From Glycomyces tenuis DSM 44171 (GTDB taxonomy: Bacteria > Actinomycetota > Actinomycetes > Mycobacteriales > Micromonosporaceae), in NCBI RefSeq assembly GCF_000427885.1, contig NZ_ATYW01000010.1, positions 62,001-126,000 on the forward strand: a DNA stretch of 64,000 bases. Direction: 5' to 3'. A model generated the notes under the pieces. It made no database searches, was not told where the DNA came from, and worked only from the letters and a program-made list of their open reading frames with translations. Both the position numbers and the translations under genes were made by a program. Positions within the stretch are counted from its first letter, which is position 1. Every line of letters begins with the position of its first letter. Below, piece by piece: positions 51,639 through 60,406 of this stretch.

Positions 51639-53786
51639 TCACCCCCACACGTCGAACTCCGGCGGAGGCGTCGTGGCGGGCGGCACCCCGAAGTAGCCCA
51701 AGGTGAACTCGTTGATCTCCTTGAACGCCTCGCCGGTGTTCCCGCCGCCTCCCCCGCCGTCGGGCGTGTACACGCTGACGGCCACCACGTACTGCGGGTC
51801 CTCGGCCGGGGAGAATCCCACGAAGGAGGCCACGGTGCCCGGCGCGTACCCGCCGTCCTCGGCCAGGCCGCCGGTGCCGGTCTTCCCGGCGAGGTGGTAG
51901 TTCTCCAGCTCGGCGTTGCGGCCGGTGCCGGTCTCGTCGGTGATCGGCGCCTGGAGCAGGTACTGGAGGCTCTGCGCGGTCTCCTCGGACATGACGCGGT
52001 GCGTCTCGGGCTCGGTCTCGTCCTCGACGACCTCGCCGTCGGCGTCGAGCTTGTGCTCGACCAGCGTCGGCTGCACGTAGACGCCGTCGTTGGCGATCGC
52101 GGCGTAGGCGGCGGCCATCTGGATGATCGTGGCGGTGCTCTCGTGGCCGATCGGGATCGAGCCCGGCGAGGTGCCCGACCACAGCTCGGGCGGCTGGAGC
52201 ATGCCGGGGGCCTCGCCGGCGACGCCGACGCCGGTCGGCTGGCCGAGCCCGAACAGCTGCTGGTACTCGTAGACCTTCTCGGGCCCGAGGCAGTCGGCGA
52301 GCTGGATGGTGCCGACGTTCGAGGACTGGGCGATCATCCCGGCCAGGCTCAGCATCGCGCCGCCGTGCTCGTAGGTGTCGGTGTAGTTCGTGCCGCCCAA
52401 GTTGACCGACTGGGGCACGTACATGGTGCCGTCGGGCTCGATGCAGCCCTCCTCCAGGGCGGCGGCGAAGATGACGGCCTTGTGGATGGAGCCGGGGTCG
52501 ACGGTGGCCTGGGTACCGTAGTCGCGGTAGGCCTCCTCGTCGACGTCGAAGGGGTTGGCCGCGTCGTAGGTCGGCGTCGAGGCCATCGCGAGCATCTCGC
52601 CGGTGCCGACCTCCATGACCATCGCCGAGCCGAACTCGGCGTCGTGCTCGGTGACGGTCTCCTCCAGGATCCGCTGCACCTGCGACTGGAGGTTGGCGTC
52701 GATGGTCAGCTGGATGTCGTTGCCGGGCACGGCCTCTTCCTCGCGGTAGAACGCGCCGGGGATCGGCTGGCCGGACTGGCTGCGCTCGTAGGAGACCTCG
52801 CCGTCGGTGCCGCTGAGCCAGTCGTCGTAGGCGGCCTCCAGCCCCACCAGGCCCCGGCCGTCGCCTCCGCCGGTGAAGCCGAGCACGTTGGCGGCCAGGT
52901 CGTGCCCGGGCACGACGCGCCGCTCGTCGTCGCCGACGATGAGGCCGGGGTTGTCCATCTCGGCGATCGCGTCGCCGTAGGCGAGGTCGACGCCGCGCTG
53001 GAGGTAGGCGAACTGGATCGGCTCGCCCTCCGGGGTCTCCTCGGTGGCGATGAGCGGTTCGAGCTCGGAGGCCGGGCGGCCCAGCAGGGGGGCGAGCTCG
53101 GCGGCCAGCACGGCCGGGTCGCCGGTGACGCGGGTGGGGTCGACGGCGATGAAGTTCGCCTTGACCGAGTAGGCCAGCGCGTTGCCGTTGCGGTCGAGGA
53201 TCGACCCGCGCTCGGCGGGGAGCGGCTCGGTGACCAGGCGCTGGTTGAACGCGTCGGCGGCGTAGGCGGCCGAGTCGGTGACCTGGAGCTGGACGAGCCT
53301 GCCGCCGGCGACGAGCAGCAGGATGAGCACCAGTGCCGCGGCGAAGCGGAGCCGCCGCCCGGAGCTGCCGATGCGGGGCAGCTCGCGGATGGGGCGGACC
53401 TTCTCGGCGCGCTCCCGGGCGGGGCGCCGCGGGCCGGGCGTGCCGGGGCGACGGGGCGCGGGGCGGCGCCCGGGCGCCTCCTGGCGGGGGCGGGGGATCT
53501 CGCGGCTCTCGCGGGTGACGGTGGCGGTCTCGCGCTGGCGGCGCTGGCGGGAGCGCGCGGCGGCCTCGCGGCGGCGCTTCGCCGCGAGGTCCTCGGCCTG
53601 CCGTTCGGCCTCGCGGCTGCGAGCACGGCGCGCGGCCTCGCGGTCGCGCGCGCCGTGCTCGCGGGCGCGGTTGTCCTCGTCCTGATCCGAAGCCGCCTCG
53701 CGGACGGTGCGTCCGCGAGGCGTGTAACGACGGGCCCTCGAGATCGAGGAGGGGTCGCGCCGTCGGCGGGGGTCGGATGGTTCCAC
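51639..53786 (-). CDS. ftsI: division-specific peptidoglycan transpeptidase (PBP3/FtsI)
   Basis: A 715-residue class B penicillin-binding protein. The first 140 residues are very rich in Arg, Glu and Ala and probably disordered in the cytoplasm. One transmembrane helix follows (AAALVLILLLVAGGRLVQL), then a dimerisation domain (LPAERGSILDRNGNALAYS) and the transpeptidase. Catalytic motifs are SxxK as PGSIHK, SxN as SSN in AQSSNVGT, and KTGT. The linker near the C-terminus has a glycine run (PDGGGGGGNTG). The gene follows ftsL by three bases, in the dcw order mraZ-rsmH-ftsL-ftsI. It continues the septal synthesis cluster, but murE and later genes are not downstream here. Confidence 0.95.
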   Translation of the reverse strand: MEPSDPRRRRDPSSISRARRYTPRGRTVREAASDQDEDNRAREHGARDREAARRARSREAERQAEDLAAKRRREAAARSRQRRQRETATVTRESREIPRPRQEAPGRRPAPRRPGTPGPRRPARERAEKVRPIRELPRIGSSGRRLRFAAALVLILLLVAGGRLVQLQVTDSAAYAADAFNQRLVTEPLPAERGSILDRNGNALAYSVKANFIAVDPTRVTGDPAVLAAELAPLLGRPASELEPLIATEETPEGEPIQFAYLQRGVDLAYGDAIAEMDNPGLIVGDDERRVVPGHDLAANVLGFTGGGDGRGLVGLEAAYDDWLSGTDGEVSYERSQSGQPIPGAFYREEEAVPGNDIQLTIDANLQSQVQRILEETVTEHDAEFGSAMVMEVGTGEMLAMASTPTYDAANPFDVDEEAYRDYGTQATVDPGSIHKAVIFAAALEEGCIEPDGTMYVPQSVNLGGTNYTDTYEHGGAMLSLAGMIAQSSNVGTIQLADCLGPEKVYEYQQLFGLGQPTGVGVAGEAPGMLQPPELWSGTSPGSIPIGHESTATIIQMAAAYAAIANDGVYVQPTLVEHKLDADGEVVEDETEPETHRVMSEETAQSLQYLLQAPITDETGTGRNAELENYHLAGKTGTGGLAEDGGYAPGTVASFVGFSPAEDPQYVVAVSVYTPDGGGGGGNTGEAFKEINEFTLGYFGVPPATTPPPEFDVWG

Positions 53787-53789
53787 CGG

Positions 53790-54365
53790 CTACTCTCCGC
53801 TCCAGGGGACCTCGAGGGTCGTGCCGTCGTTCAGGTTCAGGTGGATGACCTTCTCGGGCTCGACCATGCCGTACTCGCTCGCCTTGGCCTGCAGGTTGAC
53901 CGGCGAGTTCAGGTTGCTCAGCTCGCTCTCCAGCTCCTGCTCGGCCTGGTCCAGGTCGGCGGCCTCGGTGCGGAGCTCCTGCAGGTGGTAGGCGTCCTCG
54001 TTGATGACCGTGTTCAGCATGAGCAGGCCCACGATCCCGGCGACGACCAGAGCGACGATGCCGCCGACGAAGGCCGGGCGCGGCATCTCGACCGGCTCGG
54101 GCTCGGGGGCGGGGCGCTCGGCGGTGCGGGTGCGCTCGGTCGGCTTCGGCCGGGGCAGGGGCTCGGTCCTCCGCTCGGGAGCGGGGGGCGCCTCGACGGG
54201 CACGGCCTCGGGCTGGACCGCCAGGGAGCCGTCGACGACCGGAGCCTCGCCGGCCTCGCCGACGAGGGAGCGCCGCCGCGAGGACGCGGCGCGGGCCCGG
54301 CGTCGGGCGGCCTTGATGATCTCGTCGGCGTCTGCTCGGGGCCGACGGTAGGGCGCGTTGCTCAT
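53790..54365 (-). CDS. ftsL: FtsL-like division protein
   Basis: A 191-residue single-pass membrane protein. The N-terminal 110 residues are basic and Pro/Glu-rich (cytoplasmic); one helix (FVGGIVALVVAGIVGLLML) is followed by a coiled-coil region (ELRTEAADLDQAEQELESEL) and a short C-terminal domain (VNLQAKASEYGMVEPEKV). This is the usual plan of actinobacterial FtsL, which has low sequence identity. Position between rsmH and ftsI supports the call. The start overlaps the rsmH stop (ATGA). Confidence 0.85.
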   Translation of the reverse strand: MSNAPYRRPRADADEIIKAARRRARAASSRRRSLVGEAGEAPVVDGSLAVQPEAVPVEAPPAPERRTEPLPRPKPTERTRTAERPAPEPEPVEMPRPAFVGGIVALVVAGIVGLLMLNTVINEDAYHLQELRTEAADLDQAEQELESELSNLNSPVNLQAKASEYGMVEPEKVIHLNLNDGTTLEVPWSGE

Positions 54366-55330
54366 GAGTCGCCTCCTTCTCCGGTGGATGCGGCGACCCG
54401 CTCGGCGGCGCGCAGTCGCGCGGGCGCCGATCGCGGGTTTCGGTCGAGTTCGGTCTTGGTCGGTTGCTGGGCTTTCCTTGTCAGGAGTCGAAAGGTGGGC
54501 TCGGTTCCGGGAAGGTCGACCGGCAGGCCGGCCGGGGTGGTGGAGGCGGCCCGGCGGGCCAGCTCCTGTTTCGCGATGCGGTCCTCCAGGGAGTGGTAGG
54601 ACATCACCACGACGCGCCCGCCGGGCGCGAGCACGTCGAGCGCGGCCGGCAGTGCCGCCCGCCAGGTGTCGAGTTCGCCGTTGACCTCGATGCGCAGGGC
54701 CTGGAAGGTCCGCTTGGCGGGGTTGCCGCCGGTGCGGCGGGCCGCGGCCGGGATCGCGTCGCGCACGAGGTCGGCGAGCTGCCGGCTGGAGGTGATCGGC
54801 GCCTTGGCGCGGGCCGCGGCGATGGCCCTCGCGACGCGGGGCGCGAACTTCTCCTCGCCGTAGTCGCGCAGGATGCGCACGAGCTCGCCCACCTCGTAGG
54901 CGTTGACGACGGTCTCGGCGGTGAGGCGGTCGTCGGGGTTCATGCGCATGTCCAGCGGGGCGTCCCGGGCGTAGGCGAAGCCGCGCTCGGGACGGTCGAG
55001 CTGCATCGAGGAGACGCCGAGGTCGAACAGGATCACGTCGGCGCGCTCGCGGCCGTGCTCGGCGAGCACCTCGGGGATCGCGTCGTAGACGGCGCGGGCC
55101 GCGATGAAGCGGTCCCCGAAGCCGGCCAGGCGCTCGGAGGCGAGTTCGAGCGCGGTCGGGTCGCGGTCGACGCCGATGACCGTGAGGTCGGGGTGGGCTT
55201 TCAGGAGCGCCTCGGTGTGGCCGCCGGCGCCGAGGGTGGCGTCGACGGCCAGCGCGCCGGGCCGCGAAGCGGCGGGCGCGAGGTAGTCGAGCACCTCGTC
55301 GAGCATGACGGGCACGTGCGGTGCGTTCAT
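54362..55330 (-). CDS. rsmH: 16S rRNA m4C1402 methyltransferase
   Basis: RsmH (MraW) methylates 16S rRNA. The 322-residue protein has HVPVMLDEVLDYL, the SAM motif AVDATLGAGGHTEALL, DVILFDLGVSSMQLDRPERGFAY and GRVVVMSYHSLEDRIAKQ. The ATG at 55330 is chosen because AGGAGG lies eight bases before it; an in-frame GTG three codons earlier would overlap that ribosome site. It follows mraZ by 15 bp. Confidence 0.96.
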   Translation of the reverse strand: MNAPHVPVMLDEVLDYLAPAASRPGALAVDATLGAGGHTEALLKAHPDLTVIGVDRDPTALELASERLAGFGDRFIAARAVYDAIPEVLAEHGRERADVILFDLGVSSMQLDRPERGFAYARDAPLDMRMNPDDRLTAETVVNAYEVGELVRILRDYGEEKFAPRVARAIAAARAKAPITSSRQLADLVRDAIPAAARRTGGNPAKRTFQALRIEVNGELDTWRAALPAALDVLAPGGRVVVMSYHSLEDRIAKQELARRAASTTPAGLPVDLPGTEPTFRLLTRKAQQPTKTELDRNPRSAPARLRAAERVAASTGEGGDS

Positions 55331-55345
55331 GTCGCTCACCTCCTC

Positions 55346-55777
55346 TCACAGTCCTTCGGGCAGGTCGCCCTCTTCGATGTCGGCGAAGGCCTCTTCAGAG
55401 GCCTCCAGGTAGGCGTCCCAGGTCTCGGCGTTCCAGATCTCGACCCGGTTCGAGGCGCCGATGACGACCAGCTCGCGGTCGAGACCGGCGTATTCGCGCA
55501 GCCGGGGCGGGATCGTCACGCGACCCTGCCTGTCGGGGACCTCGTCGTGGGCCGAGGCGAAGAACACCCGGTTGTAGGCGCGGGCGGTCTTGCTCGACAT
55601 GGGCGCGGCCTGGAGCGCGTCGGCCAGGCGGGCGAACTCCTCTTCGGGGAAGACGTAGAGGCACCGCTCCTGGCCCTTCGTGATCACCACCCCCTCCGCG
55701 AGCGCTTCCCTGAATTTCGCGGGAAGGATGACGCGGCCCTTGTCGTCCAGGCGCGGATTGTGGGTGCCGAGGAACAT
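55346..55777 (-). CDS. mraZ: MraZ transcriptional regulator
   Basis: MraZ is an AbrB-fold DNA-binding protein that controls the division and cell-wall cluster. From the ATG at 55777 it has 143 residues, the usual length, with the two repeated motifs [14 protein letters not shown] and [21 protein letters not shown] three codons upstream is also in frame, but the ribosome site GGGGGGTGG sits there. It is the first gene of the cluster; its own binding box lies at 55840-55879. Confidence 0.97.
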   Translation of the reverse strand: MFLGTHNPRLDDKGRVILPAKFREALAEGVVITKGQERCLYVFPEEEFARLADALQAAPMSSKTARAYNRVFFASAHDEVPDRQGRVTIPPRLREYAGLDRELVVIGASNRVEIWNAETWDAYLEASEEAFADIEEGDLPEGL

Positions 55778-55839
55778 CGGCACCACCCCCCGTGACTCTC
55801 AGGCTGCGCGGCCTCCCATGCCGCGTCGGCGGGAGCCCC

Positions 55840-55879
55840 GTCCCGCCAATGCGCCCCACCATACTCCACTTCCCCCCAC
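55840..55879 (-). promoter_or_regulatory. MraZ box, four 10-bp direct repeats
   Basis: On the minus strand four successive decamers read GTGGGGGGAA, GTGGAGTATG, GTGGGGCGCA and TTGGCGGGAC. The pattern of TGG(G/A/C)G every 10 bp is the known MraZ-binding array. It lies about 65 bp before the mraZ start, between the promoter and the gene or across the promoter. Autoregulation of the dcw cluster is expected. Confidence 0.85.
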
Positions 55880-56389
55880 CGTTGGGGGTTGTTTAGTGCC
55901 GACATCTGTGATTCGGATGGTGAAGGCGCAGCTCAGTATCGGTGGAGGAGAGTGGAGTGACGGATGGGCTACAGCGGCCCCGGATGCTAGATTCATTCAC
56001 TATTCACCCGGTAGGGGCACCAAGGCCCGCAAGCGAAGCGGAGAACGCGCAGTCGGACCGGCACGCTCGGCGAGCAATATGGACACGTTCGGCGACGGCG
56101 CCGCTACGGATCACGCCGCCGGGGAGCGACCACAGTGTCCTCCGACGGGACCGCGGCGGAGGGGAGGCTCGGCCGCCCGGCTCCCGAGCGCGGCGGCGCG
56201 GCCGCCTCGGGGCGAGCCGCCGGACGCCTCGCCCGGCTCCGCCGCCGGTGGCCTCCCATCCGCTCGCCGCGGTCCCCGCCGCAGCGCAACCGGCCTCACG
56301 CTCCCCTCCCGCTCGGCACGGGCGCAGGCGACCGTGTGACAAACTCTTCTGATAGTCGTCGAGTCCGATCAAGTGGAAAGCGAGCCCGC
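55880..56389. other. divergent control region between mraZ and murT
   Basis: This 510-bp region must carry both promoters. Frames stay open on both strands across 56000-56340, but they show only Arg/Pro/Ala-rich composition and no recognisable motif, and no ribosome site suits them. A weak murT promoter is possible (GCGACC at about 56326, GATAGT at about 56350, 17 bp apart). I see no other structure. Confidence 0.5.
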
Positions 56390-57634
56390 ATGAGCGCGAA
56401 TCTGCCACCACGCGCGAAATTCGCCACCGCACTGCTACGGACCGCGGCCGCGCTGTCGCGGGCGACCGGGAGGGGCGACGGCTCCGTCATCGGCGGGCGC
56501 GTGGGGCTGATAGTCGAGCCCAGACTCCTCGAACTGCTCGCGGACGGCCGGCACGTCGTCCTCATCTCGGGCACCAACGGCAAGACCACCACCACCCGCT
56601 TCACCACCGCGGCCCTGGAGGCCATCGGGAAGGTGGCGACGAACTCCTTCGGCGCGAACATGCCCACCGGGCACACCACCGCGCTCGCCAAAGCGCCCAA
56701 GGCCACCTACGCCGCCCTCGAATGCGACGAGCACTACCTCGGACAGCTGCTCGACGCGGCGCACCCGAAGGTGGTGGCGCTGCTCAACCTCTCGCGCGAC
56801 CAGCTCGACCGGGCCATGGAGGTGACCGCTCTGGCGGCGAAGTGGCGCCAGACCCTCCAGGTCTCGGCCGGTCAGACGACCGTCGTCGCCAACGCCGACG
56901 ACCCGCTCATCGTGTGGGCGGCCTCGGTCTGCGAGCGCGTCGTGTGGGTGGCGGCCGGGCAGAACTGGACGGCCGACTCGGCGATCTGCCCCAACTGCGG
57001 CTCGCACCTCGACCGCTTCGGCGAGTTCTGGCGCTGCACCAACTGCGGCCTGAACCGGCCCTCCCCGCAGTGGTCGGTGGCCCACACCGGCGAGGCCGTC
57101 GTCGGCCCCGACGGGCGCCGCTACGAGCTCAACCTCCAGCTGCCGGGCCGGGTGAACCGGGCCAACGCCGCGACCGCGCTGGCGATCGCGAGCCTGTTCG
57201 GGGTCGAGCCGGCCCAGGCCGCGCCGCGGCTCGCCGAGGTGGCCTCGGTGGCCGGGCGCTACGCGAAGGTCGAGCGCGACGGGCGGCAGCTGCGCCTGCT
57301 GCTGGCGAAGAACCCCGCCGGCTGGCTCGAGTCGTTCGACATGATCGAGAAGGATCCGCCGGTGGTGCTCTCGCTCAACGCCCGCGAGGTCGACGGCTTC
57401 GACACCTCGTGGATCTACGACGTCGACTTCACCTCGCTGGCCGGGCGCAAGGTCGTCGTCACCGGCGACCGGCGCACGGACCTGGCCGTCCGATTGGAGG
57501 TCGACCGGGTCGACTACATCGTCGTCGACGACATCAGGGCGGCGATCGCGGCCGTGGCCCCGGGCCCGGTCGAGGTCGTCGCGAACTACACGGCGTTCCA
57601 AGACATCAGGGCGGAGTTCAATCGTGTCAATTAG
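56390..57634 (+). CDS. murT: lipid II isoglutaminyl synthase, ligase subunit MurT
   Basis: MurT with GatD amidates the D-glutamate of lipid II. The 414-residue Mur-ligase-like protein has ISGTNGKTTTTRFTT (P-loop), ALECDEHYL, a four-cysteine zinc ribbon inserted in the central domain (CPNCGSH and CTNCGL), and GRVNRANAATALAIAS. The C-terminal DUF1727 domain begins near VERDGRQLRLLLAKNPAGW. The ATG at 56390 was chosen because the family begins there; upstream open frame has no homology. It overlaps gatD by 11 bp. Confidence 0.95.
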   Translation: MSANLPPRAKFATALLRTAAALSRATGRGDGSVIGGRVGLIVEPRLLELLADGRHVVLISGTNGKTTTTRFTTAALEAIGKVATNSFGANMPTGHTTALAKAPKATYAALECDEHYLGQLLDAAHPKVVALLNLSRDQLDRAMEVTALAAKWRQTLQVSAGQTTVVANADDPLIVWAASVCERVVWVAAGQNWTADSAICPNCGSHLDRFGEFWRCTNCGLNRPSPQWSVAHTGEAVVGPDGRRYELNLQLPGRVNRANAATALAIASLFGVEPAQAAPRLAEVASVAGRYAKVERDGRQLRLLLAKNPAGWLESFDMIEKDPPVVLSLNAREVDGFDTSWIYDVDFTSLAGRKVVVTGDRRTDLAVRLEVDRVDYIVVDDIRAAIAAVAPGPVEVVANYTAFQDIRAEFNRVN

Positions 57635-58343
57635 CACCCTGCGCATCGTCTGGCTCTACCCCGACCTCCTGTCGACCTACGGCGACCGGGGCAACCTGCT
57701 GGTGCTGGCGCACCGGGCGCGGGCCCGGGGCATCGACGTCGAGCCGATGCAGATCCGCTCGGACCAGCACGTCCCCCACGGCGCCGACCTCTACCTCATC
57801 GGCGGCGGCGAGGACGGCCCGCAGGCGGTGGCGGCCGAGCGGCTGCTCGACGACGGCGCGCTCGGCAAGGCCGCCGAGGCCGGCAAGCCGGTCCTGGCGA
57901 TCTGCGCGGGCTACCAGCTGCTCGGCGAGTCGTTCTACGCCAACGGACGCTGCTATCCGGGCCTGGGGATCCTCGATCTGCGCTCGGACCGCGGCGAGAG
58001 CCGCGCGGTGGGCGAGATCGCCGGCGAGGGGGCGCCGCAGCTGGGCATCGGCCCGATCACCGGCTTCGAGAACCACGGCGGGCGCACCCACCTCGGCGAG
58101 GCCGTGCAGCCGCTGGCGCGCGTCAGCGCGGGCATCGGCAACGACGGCGCCACCGAGGGCGCCTGGGCCGGGCACGTCATCGGCACCTACATGCACGGGC
58201 CGGCGCTGGCGCGCAATCCGAGGCTGGCCGACCTGCTGCTGTCGTGGGCGGTGGGCGTCGCCCCGGCCTCGCTGCCGCCGATCGACGACACCTGGCCCGA
58301 GCGGCTGCGCTCGGAGCGGTTCGCGGCGCTCACCCCCGAATGA
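57624..58343 (+). CDS. gatD: lipid II isoglutaminyl synthase, glutaminase subunit GatD
   Basis: GatD supplies ammonia to MurT. The 239-residue class I amidotransferase-like protein has the nucleophile Cys94 in AICAGYQLLG, the His191 in GTYMHGP, and the family start IVWLYPDLLSTYGDRGN. The start is GTG at 57624 inside murT. The pair implies amidated peptidoglycan, as in other actinobacteria. Confidence 0.96.
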   Translation: MSISTLRIVWLYPDLLSTYGDRGNLLVLAHRARARGIDVEPMQIRSDQHVPHGADLYLIGGGEDGPQAVAAERLLDDGALGKAAEAGKPVLAICAGYQLLGESFYANGRCYPGLGILDLRSDRGESRAVGEIAGEGAPQLGIGPITGFENHGGRTHLGEAVQPLARVSAGIGNDGATEGAWAGHVIGTYMHGPALARNPRLADLLLSWAVGVAPASLPPIDDTWPERLRSERFAALTPE

Positions 58344-58372
58344 GCGCCCGGGGCTCACAGGCCGGGAACCGG

Positions 58373-58419
58373 TTGGCCGAGTCCCCTGAAGCGAGTTAGT
58401 TTTGTCAGACAACTAACTC
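58373..58419 (+). promoter_or_regulatory. promoter and palindromic operator of the GH42 gene
   Basis: TTGGCC (58373-58378) and TTAGTT (58396-58401) are 17 bp apart. The -10 lies inside a perfect 9-bp inverted repeat, GAGTTAGTT (58393-58401) and AACTAACTC (58411-58419), whose centre has a further TTGTC/GACAA symmetry. A repressor bound here would block initiation. The AGTTAGTTTTGTC half resembles ROK/XylR-type operators; no such regulator gene is in the window. Confidence 0.6.
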
Positions 58420-58447
58420 ACACCCCGCTTGTCGAGAGGACACCCTC

Positions 58448-60361
58448 ATGCACTGGCCCAAAGGCGTCGACGGACTCTGCTACGGCGGCGACTACAACCC
58501 CGAGCAGTGGCCCGAGGAGGTGTGGGACGACGACGTGGCGCTCATGCGCGAAGCGGGGGTCAACCTCGTCAGCGTCGGCATCTTCTCGTGGTCCAGGCTC
58601 GAGCCGAAGGAGGGCGAGTACGACTTCGGCTGGCTCGACCGCGTCCTCGACAAGCTCCACGAGGGCGGCGTCGGCGTCGCCCTCGCCACCCCGACCGCGT
58701 CCCCGCCGCCGTGGTTCACCCTCGCGCACCCCGACGCGCTGAACATGCGCCCCGACGGGACGCTCCAGGTCCACGGCTCGCGCGACACCTACGACGTCCA
58801 CGCCCCCGCCTACCGGGAGGCGAGCCTCAGGATCGCCAAGAAGCTCGCCGAGCGCTACGCCGATCACCCGGCCCTGGCGATGTGGCACGTGCACAACGAG
58901 TACGGCTCCACCAGCCACTCGGCGCACGCCGAGCAGGCCTTCCGCGACTGGCTCCGGCACAAGTACGGGACGCTGGAGGCCCTCAACGCGGCGTGGTGGG
59001 GCTCGTTCTGGTCCCAGGCGTACTCCGAGTGGGAGCAGATCCTCGCTCCGCGCGCCACCCAGTACCTCACCAACCCCGCCCACGAACTCGACTTCAAGCG
59101 CTTCACCTCCGACGCCCTGCTCGAGCACTTCCGTGCGCAGCGCGACCTCCTGCACGAGGCGAACCCGGAGGTCCCCGTCACCACGAACTACGTCTTCGGC
59201 CAGTGGGTCCCGGTCGACCAGTGGGCATGGTCGAAGGAGGTCGACCTCGTCGCCTTCGACTCCTATCCCGGCGACGCGGACGAGACCGCCGAGCGGCAGA
59301 GCGCCCTCCACGCCGACCTGTCCCGCTCCTGGGCGGGAGGCGAGCCGTGGCTGCTCATGGAGCAGGCCGCGGCCAGCGTCCACAGCCCCGACGGCTCGAT
59401 CGCCAAGGGCCCGGGCCGCATGGCCCGCCACTCGATGATCCACATCAGCCGCGGCTCCAAGGGCGCCATGTTCTTCCAGTGGCGAAGCGGGCGCGGCGGC
59501 GCCGAGCAGTGGCATTCGGCGCTGGTCCCCCACGCCGGCAAGGACACCCGCATGTTCCGCGAGGTCGTCGAGCTCGGCAACGCGCTCCCGGGCCTCGCCG
59601 AGACCGCGGAGGCGCCCGTCGAGACCGACGTGGCGATCCTGTGGAGCCCGGAGTCCTGGTGGGCCACGGGCGGCCACGCCTCGCTGCCGGCCCGCATCGA
59701 CTACTTCGAGAACGTCGCCCAGATCCACCGGGTGCTGCGCGACCGCGGCGTGACCGTCGACTTCGTCGCCCCCGAGGGCGAGCTCGGCAAGTACAGCACC
59801 GTGATCGCCCCCTCCACCTACGTGCTCAGCGGGGCCGCCGCCGAGAACCTCCGCTGGTTCACCGCCGGCGGCGGGCGCCTGGTCGCCTCCTACCTCACCG
59901 GCGCGGTCGACGAGCACTGCCAGATCTGGCTCGGGGGCTTCCTCGGCGGGCTCACCGACCTGTTCGGCATCCGCGTCCTGGAGCACCTCCCCCAGCCGGC
60001 CGGCGAGACGCGGGCGCTGTGGAACTTCGGCGCCGCCGAGCGCTTCTGCGAACTGGTCGAGCTGCGCGGCGCCCAGTGCGTCACCCAGTACGCCACCGGC
60101 GAGGTCATCGAGAACCAGCCGGCCGTCACCGTCAACCCCTTCGGGGAGGGCGAGGCCTGGTACGTCTCGTGCAAGCTCGTCGACGAGGCCTGGGACCGCC
60201 TGTTCGAGGCGCTCGAACTGAACGGGCCCGGGCTGCCCGGCGTCGACGTCGTCGACCGCGGCCCGTGGCGCTTCATCGTCAACCACACCGAGGCCGAGGC
60301 GCAGGTCGGCCACGTCATCGTCCCGGCCGGGGCGTGGACGGTCGACAAGCGGTCCGAATAG
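58448..60361 (+). CDS. GH42 beta-galactosidase
   Basis: A 637-residue cytoplasmic glycosidase without signal peptide. The GH42 barrel has CYGGDYNPEQWPEEVW, VGIFSWSRLEPKEGEYDFGWLD and WHVHNEYG with the acid/base Glu151. The nucleophile is Glu305 in LLMEQAAAS. A trimerisation domain (ILWSPESWWA; VIAPSTYVL) and a small C-terminal beta domain follow. Natural substrates could be plant-derived galacto-oligosaccharides. The ATG follows GAGAGGA. The palindrome at 58393-58419 suggests repression in the absence of substrate. Confidence 0.95.
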   Translation: MHWPKGVDGLCYGGDYNPEQWPEEVWDDDVALMREAGVNLVSVGIFSWSRLEPKEGEYDFGWLDRVLDKLHEGGVGVALATPTASPPPWFTLAHPDALNMRPDGTLQVHGSRDTYDVHAPAYREASLRIAKKLAERYADHPALAMWHVHNEYGSTSHSAHAEQAFRDWLRHKYGTLEALNAAWWGSFWSQAYSEWEQILAPRATQYLTNPAHELDFKRFTSDALLEHFRAQRDLLHEANPEVPVTTNYVFGQWVPVDQWAWSKEVDLVAFDSYPGDADETAERQSALHADLSRSWAGGEPWLLMEQAAASVHSPDGSIAKGPGRMARHSMIHISRGSKGAMFFQWRSGRGGAEQWHSALVPHAGKDTRMFREVVELGNALPGLAETAEAPVETDVAILWSPESWWATGGHASLPARIDYFENVAQIHRVLRDRGVTVDFVAPEGELGKYSTVIAPSTYVLSGAAAENLRWFTAGGGRLVASYLTGAVDEHCQIWLGGFLGGLTDLFGIRVLEHLPQPAGETRALWNFGAAERFCELVELRGAQCVTQYATGEVIENQPAVTVNPFGEGEAWYVSCKLVDEAWDRLFEALELNGPGLPGVDVVDRGPWRFIVNHTEAEAQVGHVIVPAGAWTVDKRSE

Positions 60362-60406
60362 CCGTTTCGGCACCTCGGGTGCGGGACGGGTCATACGCTC
60401 GCGTCT

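Noticed and set aside
56135-56389. A longer N-terminus for MurT
   Set aside because: The upstream 85 codons are Arg/Pro/Gly-rich without family resemblance; MurT begins at the ATG at 56390.
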